From positions 3,556,001 through 3,620,000 of the forward strand of contig NC_008576.1 of NCBI RefSeq assembly GCF_000014865.1: 64,000 nucleotides of DNA, given 5' to 3'. The notes under the pieces were generated by a model. That model did no database searches and was not told the DNA's origin. It was given only the letters and a program-made list of their open reading frames with translations. Each line of letters begins with the position of its first letter. Within the stretch, counting starts at the first letter, position 1. The position numbers were made by a program, and so were the translations under genes. The DNA comes from Magnetococcus marinus MC-1 (lineage in GTDB: Bacteria; Pseudomonadota; Magnetococcia; Magnetococcales; Magnetococcaceae). Shown one piece after another: positions 53,757 to 62,036 of this stretch.

Positions 53757-54694
53757 GGCGCACCTCCATCAGCTCCGTTGCACCAGAGCTTTCCATCTGG
53801 GAAACGATAGGTGACTGTACCCTTCTGGGGATCTGCATCAATCTGTTTTCCAGGAACCAGATCTGGGAGGAACAGATGCTGTTTACAGCCGCTTTTCTGC
53901 TGTGAAAAATCCAACGGCCCGAAAAGGACACAACTCCATTGACCATTCTGCTCTGCAGTGACGTGCAAACAGGTGCGACAGTTGGTTTCCGCAAAGCCCC
54001 TCTCATGACAGATAGGATGGTGATCACACATCCGACAGACCCACCATGAGGGATCCTCATAAACACGTACTGGGGCACGATCGGAAAAGATAATCCGGCC
54101 AGCTTTATCAATCAGGCGGTCAGCATAGTTTTTGTCTATTGATATGCGCTCGCCATAGAGCGTATCGGTATCTTTGCTTACGGCCAGATAGAGGGTTCGC
54201 GTTAGGCCTGTCAAGCGCATGTAGACCTGCATCTGTGCATAGTGCTGCGGCTTGGCCTCAAACACTCCTTTGCTTTGAAGCTCTTTGAAGGATTTGGCAC
54301 TGTGGGTTTTGAATTCCACCACATGCCATGTCTGAGGTGCTTCAGGCACACCCAGCACCACGCCATCGAGGCTACCCCCAAAGTGACCGCCATGAGCCTC
54401 AACCTGCCACTGCCTTCCGGTCTCGGGATTGACGTCCAGAACTGTCACGCCAATACGGCGCAGGTTGGCGACAAACCGGTTCTCTTCCAGATGCCCGGTT
54501 TCAAACAGTCGCAACAGGCGACCAGAATGATGGGAGCGGGTGACCCAGTGAAAATCGAACCAGAGGGCACGCTCACAGTTCTTGCCGATAAGGGATGCAC
54601 CCAGGTGAGGTCGAAACCCATCGCTGGCATCCGCCTCATAGGCTTTATAGATCGACTCTACAGTCAGGGATTGAGGAAGTGGAAGCTTGGCCAT
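53750..54694 (-). CDS. PD-(D/E)XK exonuclease-like protein
   Basis: A 314-residue nuclease of the lambda exonuclease/Cas4-like superfamily. Asp110 in GGSLDGVVLG and E127-x-K129 in HVVEFKTH are the catalytic residues. A cysteine-rich C-terminal part (CRMCDHHPICHE; NCRTCLH) with an early Cys40 could hold metal or an iron-sulfur cluster. It pairs with the helicase on one side and the Sak4-like protein further up. Its start overlaps the upstream stop by one base. Confidence 0.85.
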   Translation of the reverse strand: MAKLPLPQSLTVESIYKAYEADASDGFRPHLGASLIGKNCERALWFDFHWVTRSHHSGRLLRLFETGHLEENRFVANLRRIGVTVLDVNPETGRQWQVEAHGGHFGGSLDGVVLGVPEAPQTWHVVEFKTHSAKSFKELQSKGVFEAKPQHYAQMQVYMRLTGLTRTLYLAVSKDTDTLYGERISIDKNYADRLIDKAGRIIFSDRAPVRVYEDPSWWVCRMCDHHPICHERGFAETNCRTCLHVTAEQNGQWSCVLFGPLDFSQQKSGCKQHLFLPDLVPGKQIDADPQKGTVTYRFPDGKLWCNGADGGAPC

Positions 54695-55083
54695 TATGCC
54701 ACCTTCCCTTCCAGAATATCGTGCGCCTCATCCAGCACCTGCCGCCATTCATCATCATCATAGTCGGCCCGCAAGACCTCAATAATGGCGTCTTTGAGAC
54801 GCTGTTTTCGCTCCTGTCTATCTCCAGGTAGAGATCGAATGTGCTCTTTGAATCTGGCCAACCGCTCCTGCTTGTGCCGCAGAGCGGTACGGGCACGGTG
54901 GAACCAGGCAGCATCAATACGCCCACCCGTGGCTTGGCGTTGCAGATCGGCCGTTGCGATCTGGTCACGGATGGCGGTGATCTCCGATTGAAGGGTTATC
55001 ATCATTTCCCGGCATTCTTTCCGGGATTCGGGCAAAAGGGGATTGTCCCCTCCGCCCTGTTCGTTCAGGATGGACAAGTCCAT
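54694..55083 (-). CDS. Small charged phage protein, unrecognised
   Basis: A 129-residue helical protein. MMITLQSEITAIRDQIATAD and ARTALRHKQERLARFKEHIR suggest coiled coil. The ATG at 55083 is seven bases after GGAGG; an ATG at 55089 sits too close. The C-terminus is acidic (DYDDDEWRQVLDEAHDILE). It is in the recombination operon. Confidence 0.72.
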   Translation of the reverse strand: MDLSILNEQGGGDNPLLPESRKECREMMITLQSEITAIRDQIATADLQRQATGGRIDAAWFHRARTALRHKQERLARFKEHIRSLPGDRQERKQRLKDAIIEVLRADYDDDEWRQVLDEAHDILEGKVA

Positions 55084-55165
55084 GAGCATTCCTCCAGAAA
55101 CGTTTGTGGATGGGGCGGACCGTTACCTATGCTTGGCCGCGAAGTAACGGCTCCGCCCGCTTAGC

Positions 55166-55684
55166 CTATTGCCCCATGCGGCGCCAGGGTCCGTCCCCAC
55201 TGGCTGTGGGCGGTGGAGGTTGAGCCCCCGGCTGCGCTGGTGGCTGCTGATAGGGTTGTTGTACCGGGGGCGCTGCCTGAGCCCTGGGAGGGGTGGCATT
55301 ACCTACGGGCTTATAGCCCTTGATCTCGTTGTAGCCGCTTTTGCTGACCGCCACTTTGACCATGAGTGGCTGGAAATGCAGATCCTCGGAATCCTGCACC
55401 TGCATGCGCCCCAGGGCATGACAGATTGCCGAGAGCGCGCGTTGAGAGATCTCCACAGCCTGCTGGTTAGGGTTGATCAGGTTGAGCCGGTCATAGACCT
55501 TGCGACCGGTATGGACGCCGTCAAGAATATCCATCTCAAGCCAGAGGTACTGGCCCGTACCCGCCTTGGTAACCCGCATTTCGCTGTGGATGATCTGCAC
55601 CCGATATTCACCAGGGGGCAGGTTCTCCTGGGGTTTGCTGGGTTCGACCTGTGAGGCGTCGAATGTGCCACCAAGATTTGCCAT
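55166..55684 (-). CDS. DUF669 family phage protein
   Basis: A 172-residue protein from ATG 55684 with AGGAG upstream; the longer frame is an artefact across the upstream gene. ANLGGTFDASQVEPS at the start, LPPGEYRVQIIHSEM, LEMDILDGVHTGRKVYDRLN and NQQAVEISQRALSAICHALG are diagnostic of DUF669. The last 40 residues are proline/glutamine-rich. It is next to the Sak4-like gene, as in phages where the pair forms a recombinase and ssDNA-binding set. Confidence 0.88.
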   Translation of the reverse strand: MANLGGTFDASQVEPSKPQENLPPGEYRVQIIHSEMRVTKAGTGQYLWLEMDILDGVHTGRKVYDRLNLINPNQQAVEISQRALSAICHALGRMQVQDSEDLHFQPLMVKVAVSKSGYNEIKGYKPVGNATPPRAQAAPPVQQPYQQPPAQPGAQPPPPTASGDGPWRRMGQ

Positions 55685-55694
55685 GCTTGTGCTC

Positions 55695-56453
55695 CTATGC
55701 TGTTTGCGGTGGTTGTCCAATGAGGTGCCCCTGTAGGATCGACCAATCCATGGGCAACTCTGGGGGAAGGTTGTAGCGGTTTTTAGCCAAGAAGGCCGGG
55801 CGCTCCTGTGTGTAGAGCACCCGTTCACCGCTGCCGACAGCGCGATTGACGGTCTTCTTGAATCCCACATCCGCTTTTGTCGTGCTGATGCGGTAGTTTG
55901 CAAACAGGACGCAATCGCTATGCTCCTGTACCAGAGCGGATGCCTTGGCGTTGAGCTTGATCTCATAGCGGTCGTAGGGCTCATGCTCAGGGCTGTCAAA
56001 GCGCTTGATCACCGAGTGCGCAATCTGAATGACGACCATGCTTTTTTCATCACGCAGGCGGTTAAGCCGGTCGAGATAGATGCGCCATAAATCCATGGCA
56101 AACACATACCCTTTGCCATAGCCAATATCTTCGATATTGCGCACCCCGTGCTGTTGACACACCTCAGCCCAGATCAGGGGCTCCAGCCAGTCTAGGCTGT
56201 CGAGCACCACCGTAGAAAAGTCATGCGGCTCAGTGATCAGCGCATCCAGTGCGCCGATGACATCCCCAAAACTTCTGGCCAAGGGAAAACTTGTGGTTTG
56301 GATCAAGCCAAGTCCATCCTCTGTAAGGATAAAGACTGGGTTGGGTGCACTGGCAGAAAGGGTGGTTTTGCCAACCCCTGCCACCCCATACCACACCATG
56401 CTTGGAGGTCGTGGTGCTTGCACCCGGTTAAGCGATTGGAGGGTTGTCGCCAT
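55695..56453 (-). CDS. Sak4-like RecA-type ATPase (phage annealase)
   Basis: A 252-residue phage nucleotide-binding protein. P-loop GVAGVGKTT at 23-31; Walker B in FSTVVLDSLDWLE; RYEIKLNAKASALVQEHSD and later segments match Sak4/AAA_24 phage proteins. It anneals single strands in phage recombination. The start overlaps the upstream gene by one base. Confidence 0.9.
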   Translation of the reverse strand: MATTLQSLNRVQAPRPPSMVWYGVAGVGKTTLSASAPNPVFILTEDGLGLIQTTSFPLARSFGDVIGALDALITEPHDFSTVVLDSLDWLEPLIWAEVCQQHGVRNIEDIGYGKGYVFAMDLWRIYLDRLNRLRDEKSMVVIQIAHSVIKRFDSPEHEPYDRYEIKLNAKASALVQEHSDCVLFANYRISTTKADVGFKKTVNRAVGSGERVLYTQERPAFLAKNRYNLPPELPMDWSILQGHLIGQPPQTA

Positions 56454-57289
56454 TACATGGCCTCCTGATTAGAAATCATAAGCTTGAAAGTAGGCTTGCC
56501 AGCCTTGACGGTGCGTGCCCCTTCAAAAGCACTCCGGATCTGGGAGGGCCAAGCCTTGAACTTGGATTCCGGCACTTTGTAGTCAACATCCATATACTCG
56601 TTGGGGTCTTCACCGGCTTTGCTGATCCGGTCGAACAGATCCGAGAGTCGCTTTTGATCCCAATGCGGGCGCTTTGGAAGCTCTGCCGTTACCTGCACAT
56701 CGCCGTCGATAAAGCGCACCGTGCCAAAGTCCTTACCAGCCTCTTTGCGCAGAAGATCAGCTTTATCTGCGTAACGACGTGAGATGACGCCTTCTAGAAA
56801 CTCCTTGGTCAACTTGGCCGACTCCTCAGCTTTTGCCGCCTGTTGTTGCAGATTGGCCAACTGTTCAGGAGAGAGTTCTGCCAGTTCGCCTATGGGCATG
56901 CTGCGTAACTCACTCAAAGTGGGATTCATCTCTGTTTTCATGACTGTTTTCTCCTTCTTTTCTTCTTTGGATTCGTGCTTCCACCGTGGAAGCACCATGT
57001 GCTGTAAAAAGTGAACTTCAACTCTGTTCAGCGCCTGTTCTGGATCGAGCTCCACCACCTCGCAGATGAACCTGAAACTGCCAGGATGCCTCGATCGACT
57101 TCTAAACCACCTGCACAGATGGATGACATCCTGTCGAAACAGCTGCTCATTCCAGTACTTGGGGTTGTGCTCAACCTTCTTCAGAAGCCTCTTTGCGTCT
57201 CTAAGGGCCATGGCTAGTACGGCACGCCAGAGGTCAGTTTCACCTGACGGGATGGTTTGCTGATGGGTGATCGCGACAATGGTCATCAT
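56453..57289 (-). CDS. Phage protein with two parts and a strong internal start
   Basis: A 278-residue frame. Residues 1-105 (ETDLWRAVLAMALRDAKRLL; HPGSFRFICEVVELDPEQALNRV) resemble small phage proteins with a Trp-rich helix. Residues 117-278 begin MKTEMNPTLSELRSMPIG and are a separate helical protein with FLEGVISRRYADKADL. At 56941 an in-frame ATG has AAGGAG upstream, so the second part is probably also made alone. This may be two genes fused by loss of a stop. Function unknown. Confidence 0.7.
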   Translation of the reverse strand: MMTIVAITHQQTIPSGETDLWRAVLAMALRDAKRLLKKVEHNPKYWNEQLFRQDVIHLCRWFRSRSRHPGSFRFICEVVELDPEQALNRVEVHFLQHMVLPRWKHESKEEKKEKTVMKTEMNPTLSELRSMPIGELAELSPEQLANLQQQAAKAEESAKLTKEFLEGVISRRYADKADLLRKEAGKDFGTVRFIDGDVQVTAELPKRPHWDQKRLSDLFDRISKAGEDPNEYMDVDYKVPESKFKAWPSQIRSAFEGARTVKAGKPTFKLMISNQEAM

Positions 57290-57525
57290 GCACTTGCGCC
57301 AAACGCCGAGCTGTGGCCTTGAACATTGACCGCACGGGACTGTATGAACTGCTCAACGTCCTGCAGGCGGTACATAATCTTGCGACCGATACGAACATAT
57401 GAGAGAGGGTAGCGTTTGGAGACGCGCCAGTTGGAAAGTGTGGTCACCTCAATACCCAGCATCGAGGCAGCCTGTTTGGGTGAGATCAATTGAATGGGCT
57501 GGTTTTGGTTACAGGGTATGTACAT
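57286..57525 (-). CDS. Excisionase/AlpA-like helix-turn-helix protein
   Basis: A 79-residue winged-helix protein. LISPKQAASMLGIEVTTLSNW, then RVSKRYPLSYVRIGRKIMYR is the HTH_17/AlpA pattern. It is the first early gene after the repeat region and is coupled to the next gene. Such proteins act as excisionase or phage regulators. It likely binds nearby repeats. Confidence 0.85.
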   Translation of the reverse strand: MYIPCNQNQPIQLISPKQAASMLGIEVTTLSNWRVSKRYPLSYVRIGRKIMYRLQDVEQFIQSRAVNVQGHSSAFGASA

Positions 57526-57611
57526 TTGTATTCCTCCAGTGCTTGTTCATTGCTGTTGGAGAGAACCTTACACCACCTTTTCGTGAAAAGATAACGGACA
57601 CTCGCGAGAGT

Positions 57612-57876
57612 CCGGTCTCTCACTTTTTTAGTGAGAGACCGCGAAATACACATACCTCTTCATATTGTTTTTATGCATATTTTTTAATACGCGCTTTCAC
57701 AACTTCACGAAAAAGTTACAGTTCGCGGTCTTTCAAACGCCTTCTGAGAGACCGCAGAGAGGGTGAGAGACCGCGGACAAAAAACCACTTCTTTATATTT
57801 TCTAGTATTTACAAATTTGGACTATCTCAACTCGGCTTATTTTCGCGGACACACCCCAAAAATCTGAGAGACCGCG
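57612..57876. repeat. Six TGAGAGACCGCG-type repeats in both orientations
   Basis: Direct copies at 57632-57643, 57745-57756, 57764-57775 and 57865-57876; reverse-orientation copies at 57612-57623 (CCGGTCTCTCAC) and 57724-57735 (CGCGGTCTTTCA). The first two face each other as a perfect 10-bp inverted repeat around TTTTTTA. They probably bind a phage regulator. Confidence 0.88.
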
Positions 57877-57891
57877 ACAGGCACAAGACGC

Positions 57892-57923
57892 AAAAAAGCT
57901 CCTGGCAGTCTACCAGGAGCTTT
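57892..57923 (-). terminator. Rho-independent terminator
   Basis: AAAGCTCCTGG and CCAGGAGCTTT form an 11-bp stem with a CAGTCTA loop. On the minus strand it ends in a T-run, so it stops the gene at 57956-58684. Confidence 0.9.
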
Positions 57924-57955
57924 CAATACAGCATCTTAGATCCTCTATACGCGCT

Positions 57956-58684
57956 TCAGATAGCAACCCCCTCAGGGGCAACATCGCTTAGCCAGCGCCT
58001 CAGTGTTCGATCCGAGTAACCGACCCCCTCACACGCCACGGCCTTCACACCATCATTTCGGTAGATCTCATGGGAAGGTTTCTGCGGGTTTTCACGCCAA
58101 ATGTAGGCCGCCAAGGCACGGATGCGTTCTCTATGACGCGTTGATTGCCCATGCCGCCCAGAAAACGGATCCTTTGCCTCCTGAGGATGGCTTGGTAAAG
58201 AGGGCTCATCATTCACTTCCTGGGGAATGCCTTCTGATACCTGTTCCTGCATGTAAACCGCCTCAAAACGATGCACTGCAACACCAGAAAGCTTTATATC
58301 ATCTCTGTTAACAGGAAAAGGGGTGTCTACCTCACACTCCATCCCTGGCACAGAGAAGTGCTTAATCCTGCGTGAATAACCATCATCTGTATCTGGCAGA
58401 TAGGTCACTCCAGCCTCTCCATAGGACCAAATGATACCAATATCTCTGGGCAATAGAGGCAGCAAGCCAGATACAAAGCGTGTTTCTATGGGATATGAAA
58501 ATCGTTCACCATTGGCACCCTCTTCCGAATCCATGATGTCCACATGGCAATAGGGCACCCAAAATGACAGTTCAAGGATCCCTTCCATACCATAGGAAAG
58601 CAGATCGTTTTCCGAACAGTCCCATCTTTCTACCACTTCCTTGATGGTATAATACTGTTTGGGAGGCAGAGCCATCCAGACCAC
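57956..58684 (-). CDS. Unrecognised phage-associated protein next to repressor
   Basis: A 242-residue protein. It begins with an HTH-like stretch (YYTIKEVVERWDCSENDLLSYG), followed by beta segments (LELSFWVPYCHVD) and ends with GVKAVACEGVGYSDRTLRRWLSD, a second HTH-like turn. Divergent from the repressor gene with the control DNA between them. Similar unnamed proteins occur in proteobacterial prophages. A regulatory role is likely; details unknown. Confidence 0.72.
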   Translation of the reverse strand: MVWMALPPKQYYTIKEVVERWDCSENDLLSYGMEGILELSFWVPYCHVDIMDSEEGANGERFSYPIETRFVSGLLPLLPRDIGIIWSYGEAGVTYLPDTDDGYSRRIKHFSVPGMECEVDTPFPVNRDDIKLSGVAVHRFEAVYMQEQVSEGIPQEVNDEPSLPSHPQEAKDPFSGRHGQSTRHRERIRALAAYIWRENPQKPSHEIYRNDGVKAVACEGVGYSDRTLRRWLSDVAPEGVAI

Positions 58685-58758
58685 CCGTCCTTTCTAATTT
58701 GTTTATTTTCCAATCGTACAGCCGATGGCCTTCAAGCTATCACCATCGATAAATAGTT

Positions 58759-58780
58759 GTCAAATACGTTTCACTTTGAC
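58759..58780. promoter_or_regulatory. Possible operator between divergent phage genes
   Basis: GTCAAA and TTTGAC form an inverted repeat separated by 10 bases, in the space between the divergent repressor and the 58684 gene. Spacing suits a CI-type dimer. No second copy was found in the same interval. Confidence 0.4.
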
Positions 58781-58811
58781 TCATCCTCAAAACTCTGACA
58801 CACTGCTGCTC

Positions 58812-59519
58812 ATGGATACCTTAGGACACAGACTGAAAGATGCTCGGCTCGCGTTAGGCCTGTCCCAGAAAAAACTGGCGGATAAGGCAGGCGTGAGCCA
58901 GGGCCTCATTCATAAACTTGAGACCGGCTTCTATGAAGGCACCGGCCAGATTGTGCCTATTGCCGGGGCTCTTGATGTGCGCCCTGAGTGGCTTCACAGC
59001 GGCGAGCAACCCCGTCGTTGGGGCAACCCCCAATATAAAGATCTCAGGGAAAACAGTAGCCACTCAAGCGCAGATGGCAGCGCGCACTCAGGACACACCA
59101 CATCCGAGGGGTATGCCCTCATCCCGATCTACTCCGTGCATGCCAGTGCAGGACTGGGCGAAGAGGTGATTCAGGAAGATGTACTGGACCACCTGGCGTT
59201 CCAAACCTCCTGGTTAAGCCAGAAGGGGCTTGATCCCTGTAAGCTGGGTGTTATCCAAGCCCAAGGAGATAGCATGTACCCCACCTTTGATGATGGGGAT
59301 GTGCTTCTACTGGATATGGGACAGCGTGAGGTGGTAGATGGCAAGGTATTCGTCCTACGCTCTGAAGAGTATCTGTACGTCAAACGCCTTCAAATCCTAC
59401 CAGGACGCATTCTGATCGTTAGTGACAACCCCAAATACCAATCCGTCCAGGTTACCCGTGAAGAGCGGGAACTTTGGAAGATTGTCGGCAGAGTCGTTTG
59501 GGTCGGGCGGGAAATCTGA
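58812..59519 (+). CDS. CI-like phage repressor (XRE plus S24 peptidase)
   Basis: A 235-residue repressor. HTH at residues 5-60 (LGLSQKKLADKAGVSQGLIHKLE). The cleavage site Ala-Gly lies in HASAGLGEE. The S24 domain holds the serine in AQGDSMYPTFDDGD and the lysine in DGKVFVLRSE. The internal ATG at 58812 matches the family start; 29 residues upstream look untranslated. It keeps the prophage silent and is inactivated with RecA after DNA damage. Confidence 0.92.
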   Translation: MDTLGHRLKDARLALGLSQKKLADKAGVSQGLIHKLETGFYEGTGQIVPIAGALDVRPEWLHSGEQPRRWGNPQYKDLRENSSHSSADGSAHSGHTTSEGYALIPIYSVHASAGLGEEVIQEDVLDHLAFQTSWLSQKGLDPCKLGVIQAQGDSMYPTFDDGDVLLLDMGQREVVDGKVFVLRSEEYLYVKRLQILPGRILIVSDNPKYQSVQVTREERELWKIVGRVVWVGREI

Positions 59520-59651
59520 TTTTAAGAAACCTCATTCCACTTTGTTTCACCTCCACAACATCCCTTCTCATTCACCTCTCGCAGGTGTTTGTTTTCCGTT
59601 TTATTCCCGTGATAGCCTCAGCTTACGAACTCAATACTGGGGTATTCATAT

Positions 59652-59852
59652 ATGCGTACAGATTGCCACACATCTCACCCTGATAATTCGCTTCTATATG
59701 TTGCGGAGCTGCTGGCTGCTGGCATCATCCGACACTATCAAGCAACCCGAGCAGACATCAGAAACAGAGAGCGTTTTAGACTGGATAAGCAGGGCCAACA
59801 GAGCGTTCATGAAGAGAACAAAAACTCTGGGAAAGCAGGAGGCTGTTCATGA
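59652..59852 (+). CDS. Small leader protein of serine-recombinase cassette 2
   Basis: A 66-residue protein equivalent to the one at 3301-3516. LLYVAELLAAGIIRHYQATR and the later QGQQSVHEENKN are shared. Its stop overlaps the DUF2924 ATG. The ribosome site is weak and the N-terminus may be wrong. Function unknown. Confidence 0.72.
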   Translation: MRTDCHTSHPDNSLLYVAELLAAGIIRHYQATRADIRNRERFRLDKQGQQSVHEENKNSGKAGGCS

Positions 59853-60274
59853 ATGTATTGGCTGAAATCGTAGCCTTGCCCAAAAAGCCCACCAAAGAGC
59901 TCAATGCCATGTGGCGGAGCTACTTTAATACGGATCCTCCCCAGGCTGGCAAATCCTACCTGGTTCGCCGGTTGGCCTATCGGATCCAGGAGCTTGCGTA
60001 TGGAAGCATTCCAGAAGCGACCAACCAATTGCTTGATACCCTGGCATCTGCGACGGCAGAACAAGCCACAAAAAACAGGTCTGACACCACTTCGCTCACT
60101 CCAGGCACGCGCCTTATACGGGAGTGGAAGGGCATGGAACATTTCGTCACGGTTCTAGACAGGGGGTTTGAGTATCAGGGGCGCAAATACCGCAGCCTTT
60201 CAGCCGTAGCCAAGGCCATTACCGGCACACACTGGAGTGGACCTGCCTTTTTCGGGATCAATGGAGGTAAATAA
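59849..60274 (+). CDS. DUF2924 domain protein, cassette 2
   Basis: A 141-residue DUF2924 protein with EIVALPKKPTKELNAMWRSY, RRLAYRIQELAYGSI, GTRLIREWKGMEHFV and FEYQGRKYRSLSAVAKAITG. It is clearly homologous to 3506-3940 but diverged across its length. AGGAGG precedes the ATG. It sits directly before the recombinase. Confidence 0.9.
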   Translation: MNVLAEIVALPKKPTKELNAMWRSYFNTDPPQAGKSYLVRRLAYRIQELAYGSIPEATNQLLDTLASATAEQATKNRSDTTSLTPGTRLIREWKGMEHFVTVLDRGFEYQGRKYRSLSAVAKAITGTHWSGPAFFGINGGK

Positions 60275-60276
60275 CA

Positions 60277-61602
60277 ATGACGGCAAAACATCAAAAAATA
60301 CGCTGCGCCATCTACACTCGCAAATCTACGGAAGAGGGGCTAGATAAGGATTTTAATACGATGGAGAACCAGCGTGAATCCTGTTCCTCCTATATAACCA
60401 GCCAGAAAGCTGAGGGCTGGATTGAGCTTGCGGATGCCTATGACGACCCTGGTTTCAGCGGCGGAACGATGAAGCGCCCTGCCCTGACTCGCCTGCTACA
60501 AGATATTGAAAACGGGAAAGTGGACTGTGTTTGCGTGTACAAAATTGATAGGCTTTCCCGCTCCCTGGTCGACTTCACTAAGATGATCGACCTATTCGAC
60601 AAACACGGGGTCACCTTCATCAGCATCACCCAGTCCTTCAATACCACCACCTCTATGGGTAGACTGACCCTAAATATCCTCTTGAGCTTTGCGCAGTTTG
60701 AGCGTGAGATCGCGGCAGAGCGCATCCAGGATAAGTTTGCAGCCTCAAGGCGCAAGGGCATGTGGATGGGGGGACACCCTATTCTCGGATATGATATCCA
60801 AAACCGCGCTCTGGTGATCAACCAACAGGAGGCCGACCAGGTCCGCTTCATCTTCCAACGCTACAGTGAATGCGGCTCCCCTACCATCACTCTCAAGGGT
60901 ATGGCGGATAAGGGCATCACCAACAAGACCTGGACCAACGGGTCTGGCAAGCTTCGGATTGGGACTCCCTTTAACAAGAGCACCCTCAACCGACTCCTGA
61001 AAAACCGGGTTTACATCGGTGAAGTCGTTCACAAAGGCAACATTTATCCGGGGCTGCATGAGGCCATCATTAGTCAGGAGCTCTGGGACAAGGTCGAGCA
61101 GACCATCAAGTTGAACAACCGGCCCAACAGCATTATCCCAAAAGGGCAAACACCTTTCCCACTCCGGGGTCTGGTACACTGCAAACACTGCGGCATGGCC
61201 ATGACGCCAACCCAGACCAAGAAAAACGGCCAGGTTCAATATCGCTACTACAGTTGCAGCGGTGCTCGAAAAGGGGTCACTGAAAACTGCCCATTGCCCA
61301 ACGTACCCGCTGGCGATATCGAGCGCTTGGTGCTTGCACAAGTTCAAAACTTGGTCAACAGCCCGGAGGTACTGGCCAAAACCATCTTCTTGGTCAAAGC
61401 CCAGGAGCCTGCCATTCCAGAGCATGAGATCATCGGACTTCTGGCCTCCATCTCTCCTGTGTGGGATGAGCTCTTTCCCCTGGAACAGAACCGTTTGCTT
61501 AAGCTCTTGGTCAAGTCCATCGACCTCTCAGAACAGGGGGCCGATCTGTTTCTTAACGTCGAGGGCATTCACACTCTCGTTCATGAATTGGAGGCCGCAT
61601 AA
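60277..61602 (+). CDS. Large serine recombinase, cassette 2 (probable prophage integrase)
   Basis: A 441-residue serine recombinase with Ser17 in YTRKST, YKIDRLSRS and FAQFERE in the catalytic domain, then LNRLLKNRVYIGEV, a zinc ribbon (CKHCGMAM and further cysteines) and a C-terminal leucine-rich part. GGAGG precedes the ATG. It follows the repressor on the same strand, a usual place for the integrase. Attachment sites could not be read. Confidence 0.95.
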   Translation: MTAKHQKIRCAIYTRKSTEEGLDKDFNTMENQRESCSSYITSQKAEGWIELADAYDDPGFSGGTMKRPALTRLLQDIENGKVDCVCVYKIDRLSRSLVDFTKMIDLFDKHGVTFISITQSFNTTTSMGRLTLNILLSFAQFEREIAAERIQDKFAASRRKGMWMGGHPILGYDIQNRALVINQQEADQVRFIFQRYSECGSPTITLKGMADKGITNKTWTNGSGKLRIGTPFNKSTLNRLLKNRVYIGEVVHKGNIYPGLHEAIISQELWDKVEQTIKLNNRPNSIIPKGQTPFPLRGLVHCKHCGMAMTPTQTKKNGQVQYRYYSCSGARKGVTENCPLPNVPAGDIERLVLAQVQNLVNSPEVLAKTIFLVKAQEPAIPEHEIIGLLASISPVWDELFPLEQNRLLKLLVKSIDLSEQGADLFLNVEGIHTLVHELEAA

Positions 61603-62036
61603 TGGATATGACTTTATCACAGGATGGAACCACCCTGCACATTCATATCCCTATGCGGTTGCGCCGCCACGGCGGAAAAAAAATGATCGTCACCTCCGAC
61701 GGAGAGCATATCACGCCTTCCCCTGCCCCGCTGCCCAGTGCTCAGTTGGATGATCCGCTGGTGAAAGCCCTGATCAAAGCGCGGCGCTGGCAGAAACAGT
61801 TGGAAGAGGGCGAGATTGGGACCATCAAAGAGTTGGCCGAAAAGGAAGGGGTCGACAGCTCCCTGCTCTCTCGCACCCTACGGCTCAACGCGTTAGCTCC
61901 CGATATCGTGAGTGCCATAATGACAGGAACAGCGCCTAACCAGGTCAGTCTTGAATCCCTGCGTCAGACCATACCCCACGCTTGGGAGGAGCAGAGGATT
62001 CTATTTGGTATGGCTTTAGTCCATCAACCAATATAA
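61602..62036 (+). CDS. HTH accessory protein of serine recombinase, cassette 2
   Basis: A 144-residue protein like that at 5274-5690. MDMTLSQDGTTLHIHIPMRL at the start; HTH TIKELAEKEGVDSSLLSRTL; LAPDIVSAIMTGTAP and HAWEEQRILFG at the end. Its ATG overlaps the recombinase stop. It probably supports the recombinase. Confidence 0.82.
   Translation: MDMTLSQDGTTLHIHIPMRLRRHGGKKMIVTSDGEHITPSPAPLPSAQLDDPLVKALIKARRWQKQLEEGEIGTIKELAEKEGVDSSLLSRTLRLNALAPDIVSAIMTGTAPNQVSLESLRQTIPHAWEEQRILFGMALVHQPI

Larger units (their letters stand above)
57526..57955. other. 430-bp early control region with repeats and A+T-rich patches
   Basis: No gene is seen. It holds six copies of a TGAGAGACCGCG-type element (annotated separately), A+T-rich stretches around 57660-57700 and 57780-57840, and a terminator at 57892-57923. 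It probably contains the early promoter of the leftward operon. Confidence 0.7.
20476..62036 (-). mobile_element. Lambda-like siphoprophage, left end truncated (boundaries inferred)
   Basis: Genes for replication, recombination, lysis, DNA packaging, head and tail run leftward from about 58.7 to 20.5 kb, with a CI/S24 repressor on the plus strand at 58812. The recombinase cassette at 59652-62036 is the likely integrase. The left end abuts a broken IS481 copy and no tail-fibre genes are seen. No attachment sites were identified, so the limits are provisional. Confidence 0.75.

Noticed and set aside
3301..62036. CRISPR arrays
   Set aside because: No regularly spaced repeat-spacer pattern was found; the short repeat clusters have irregular spacing and mixed orientation.
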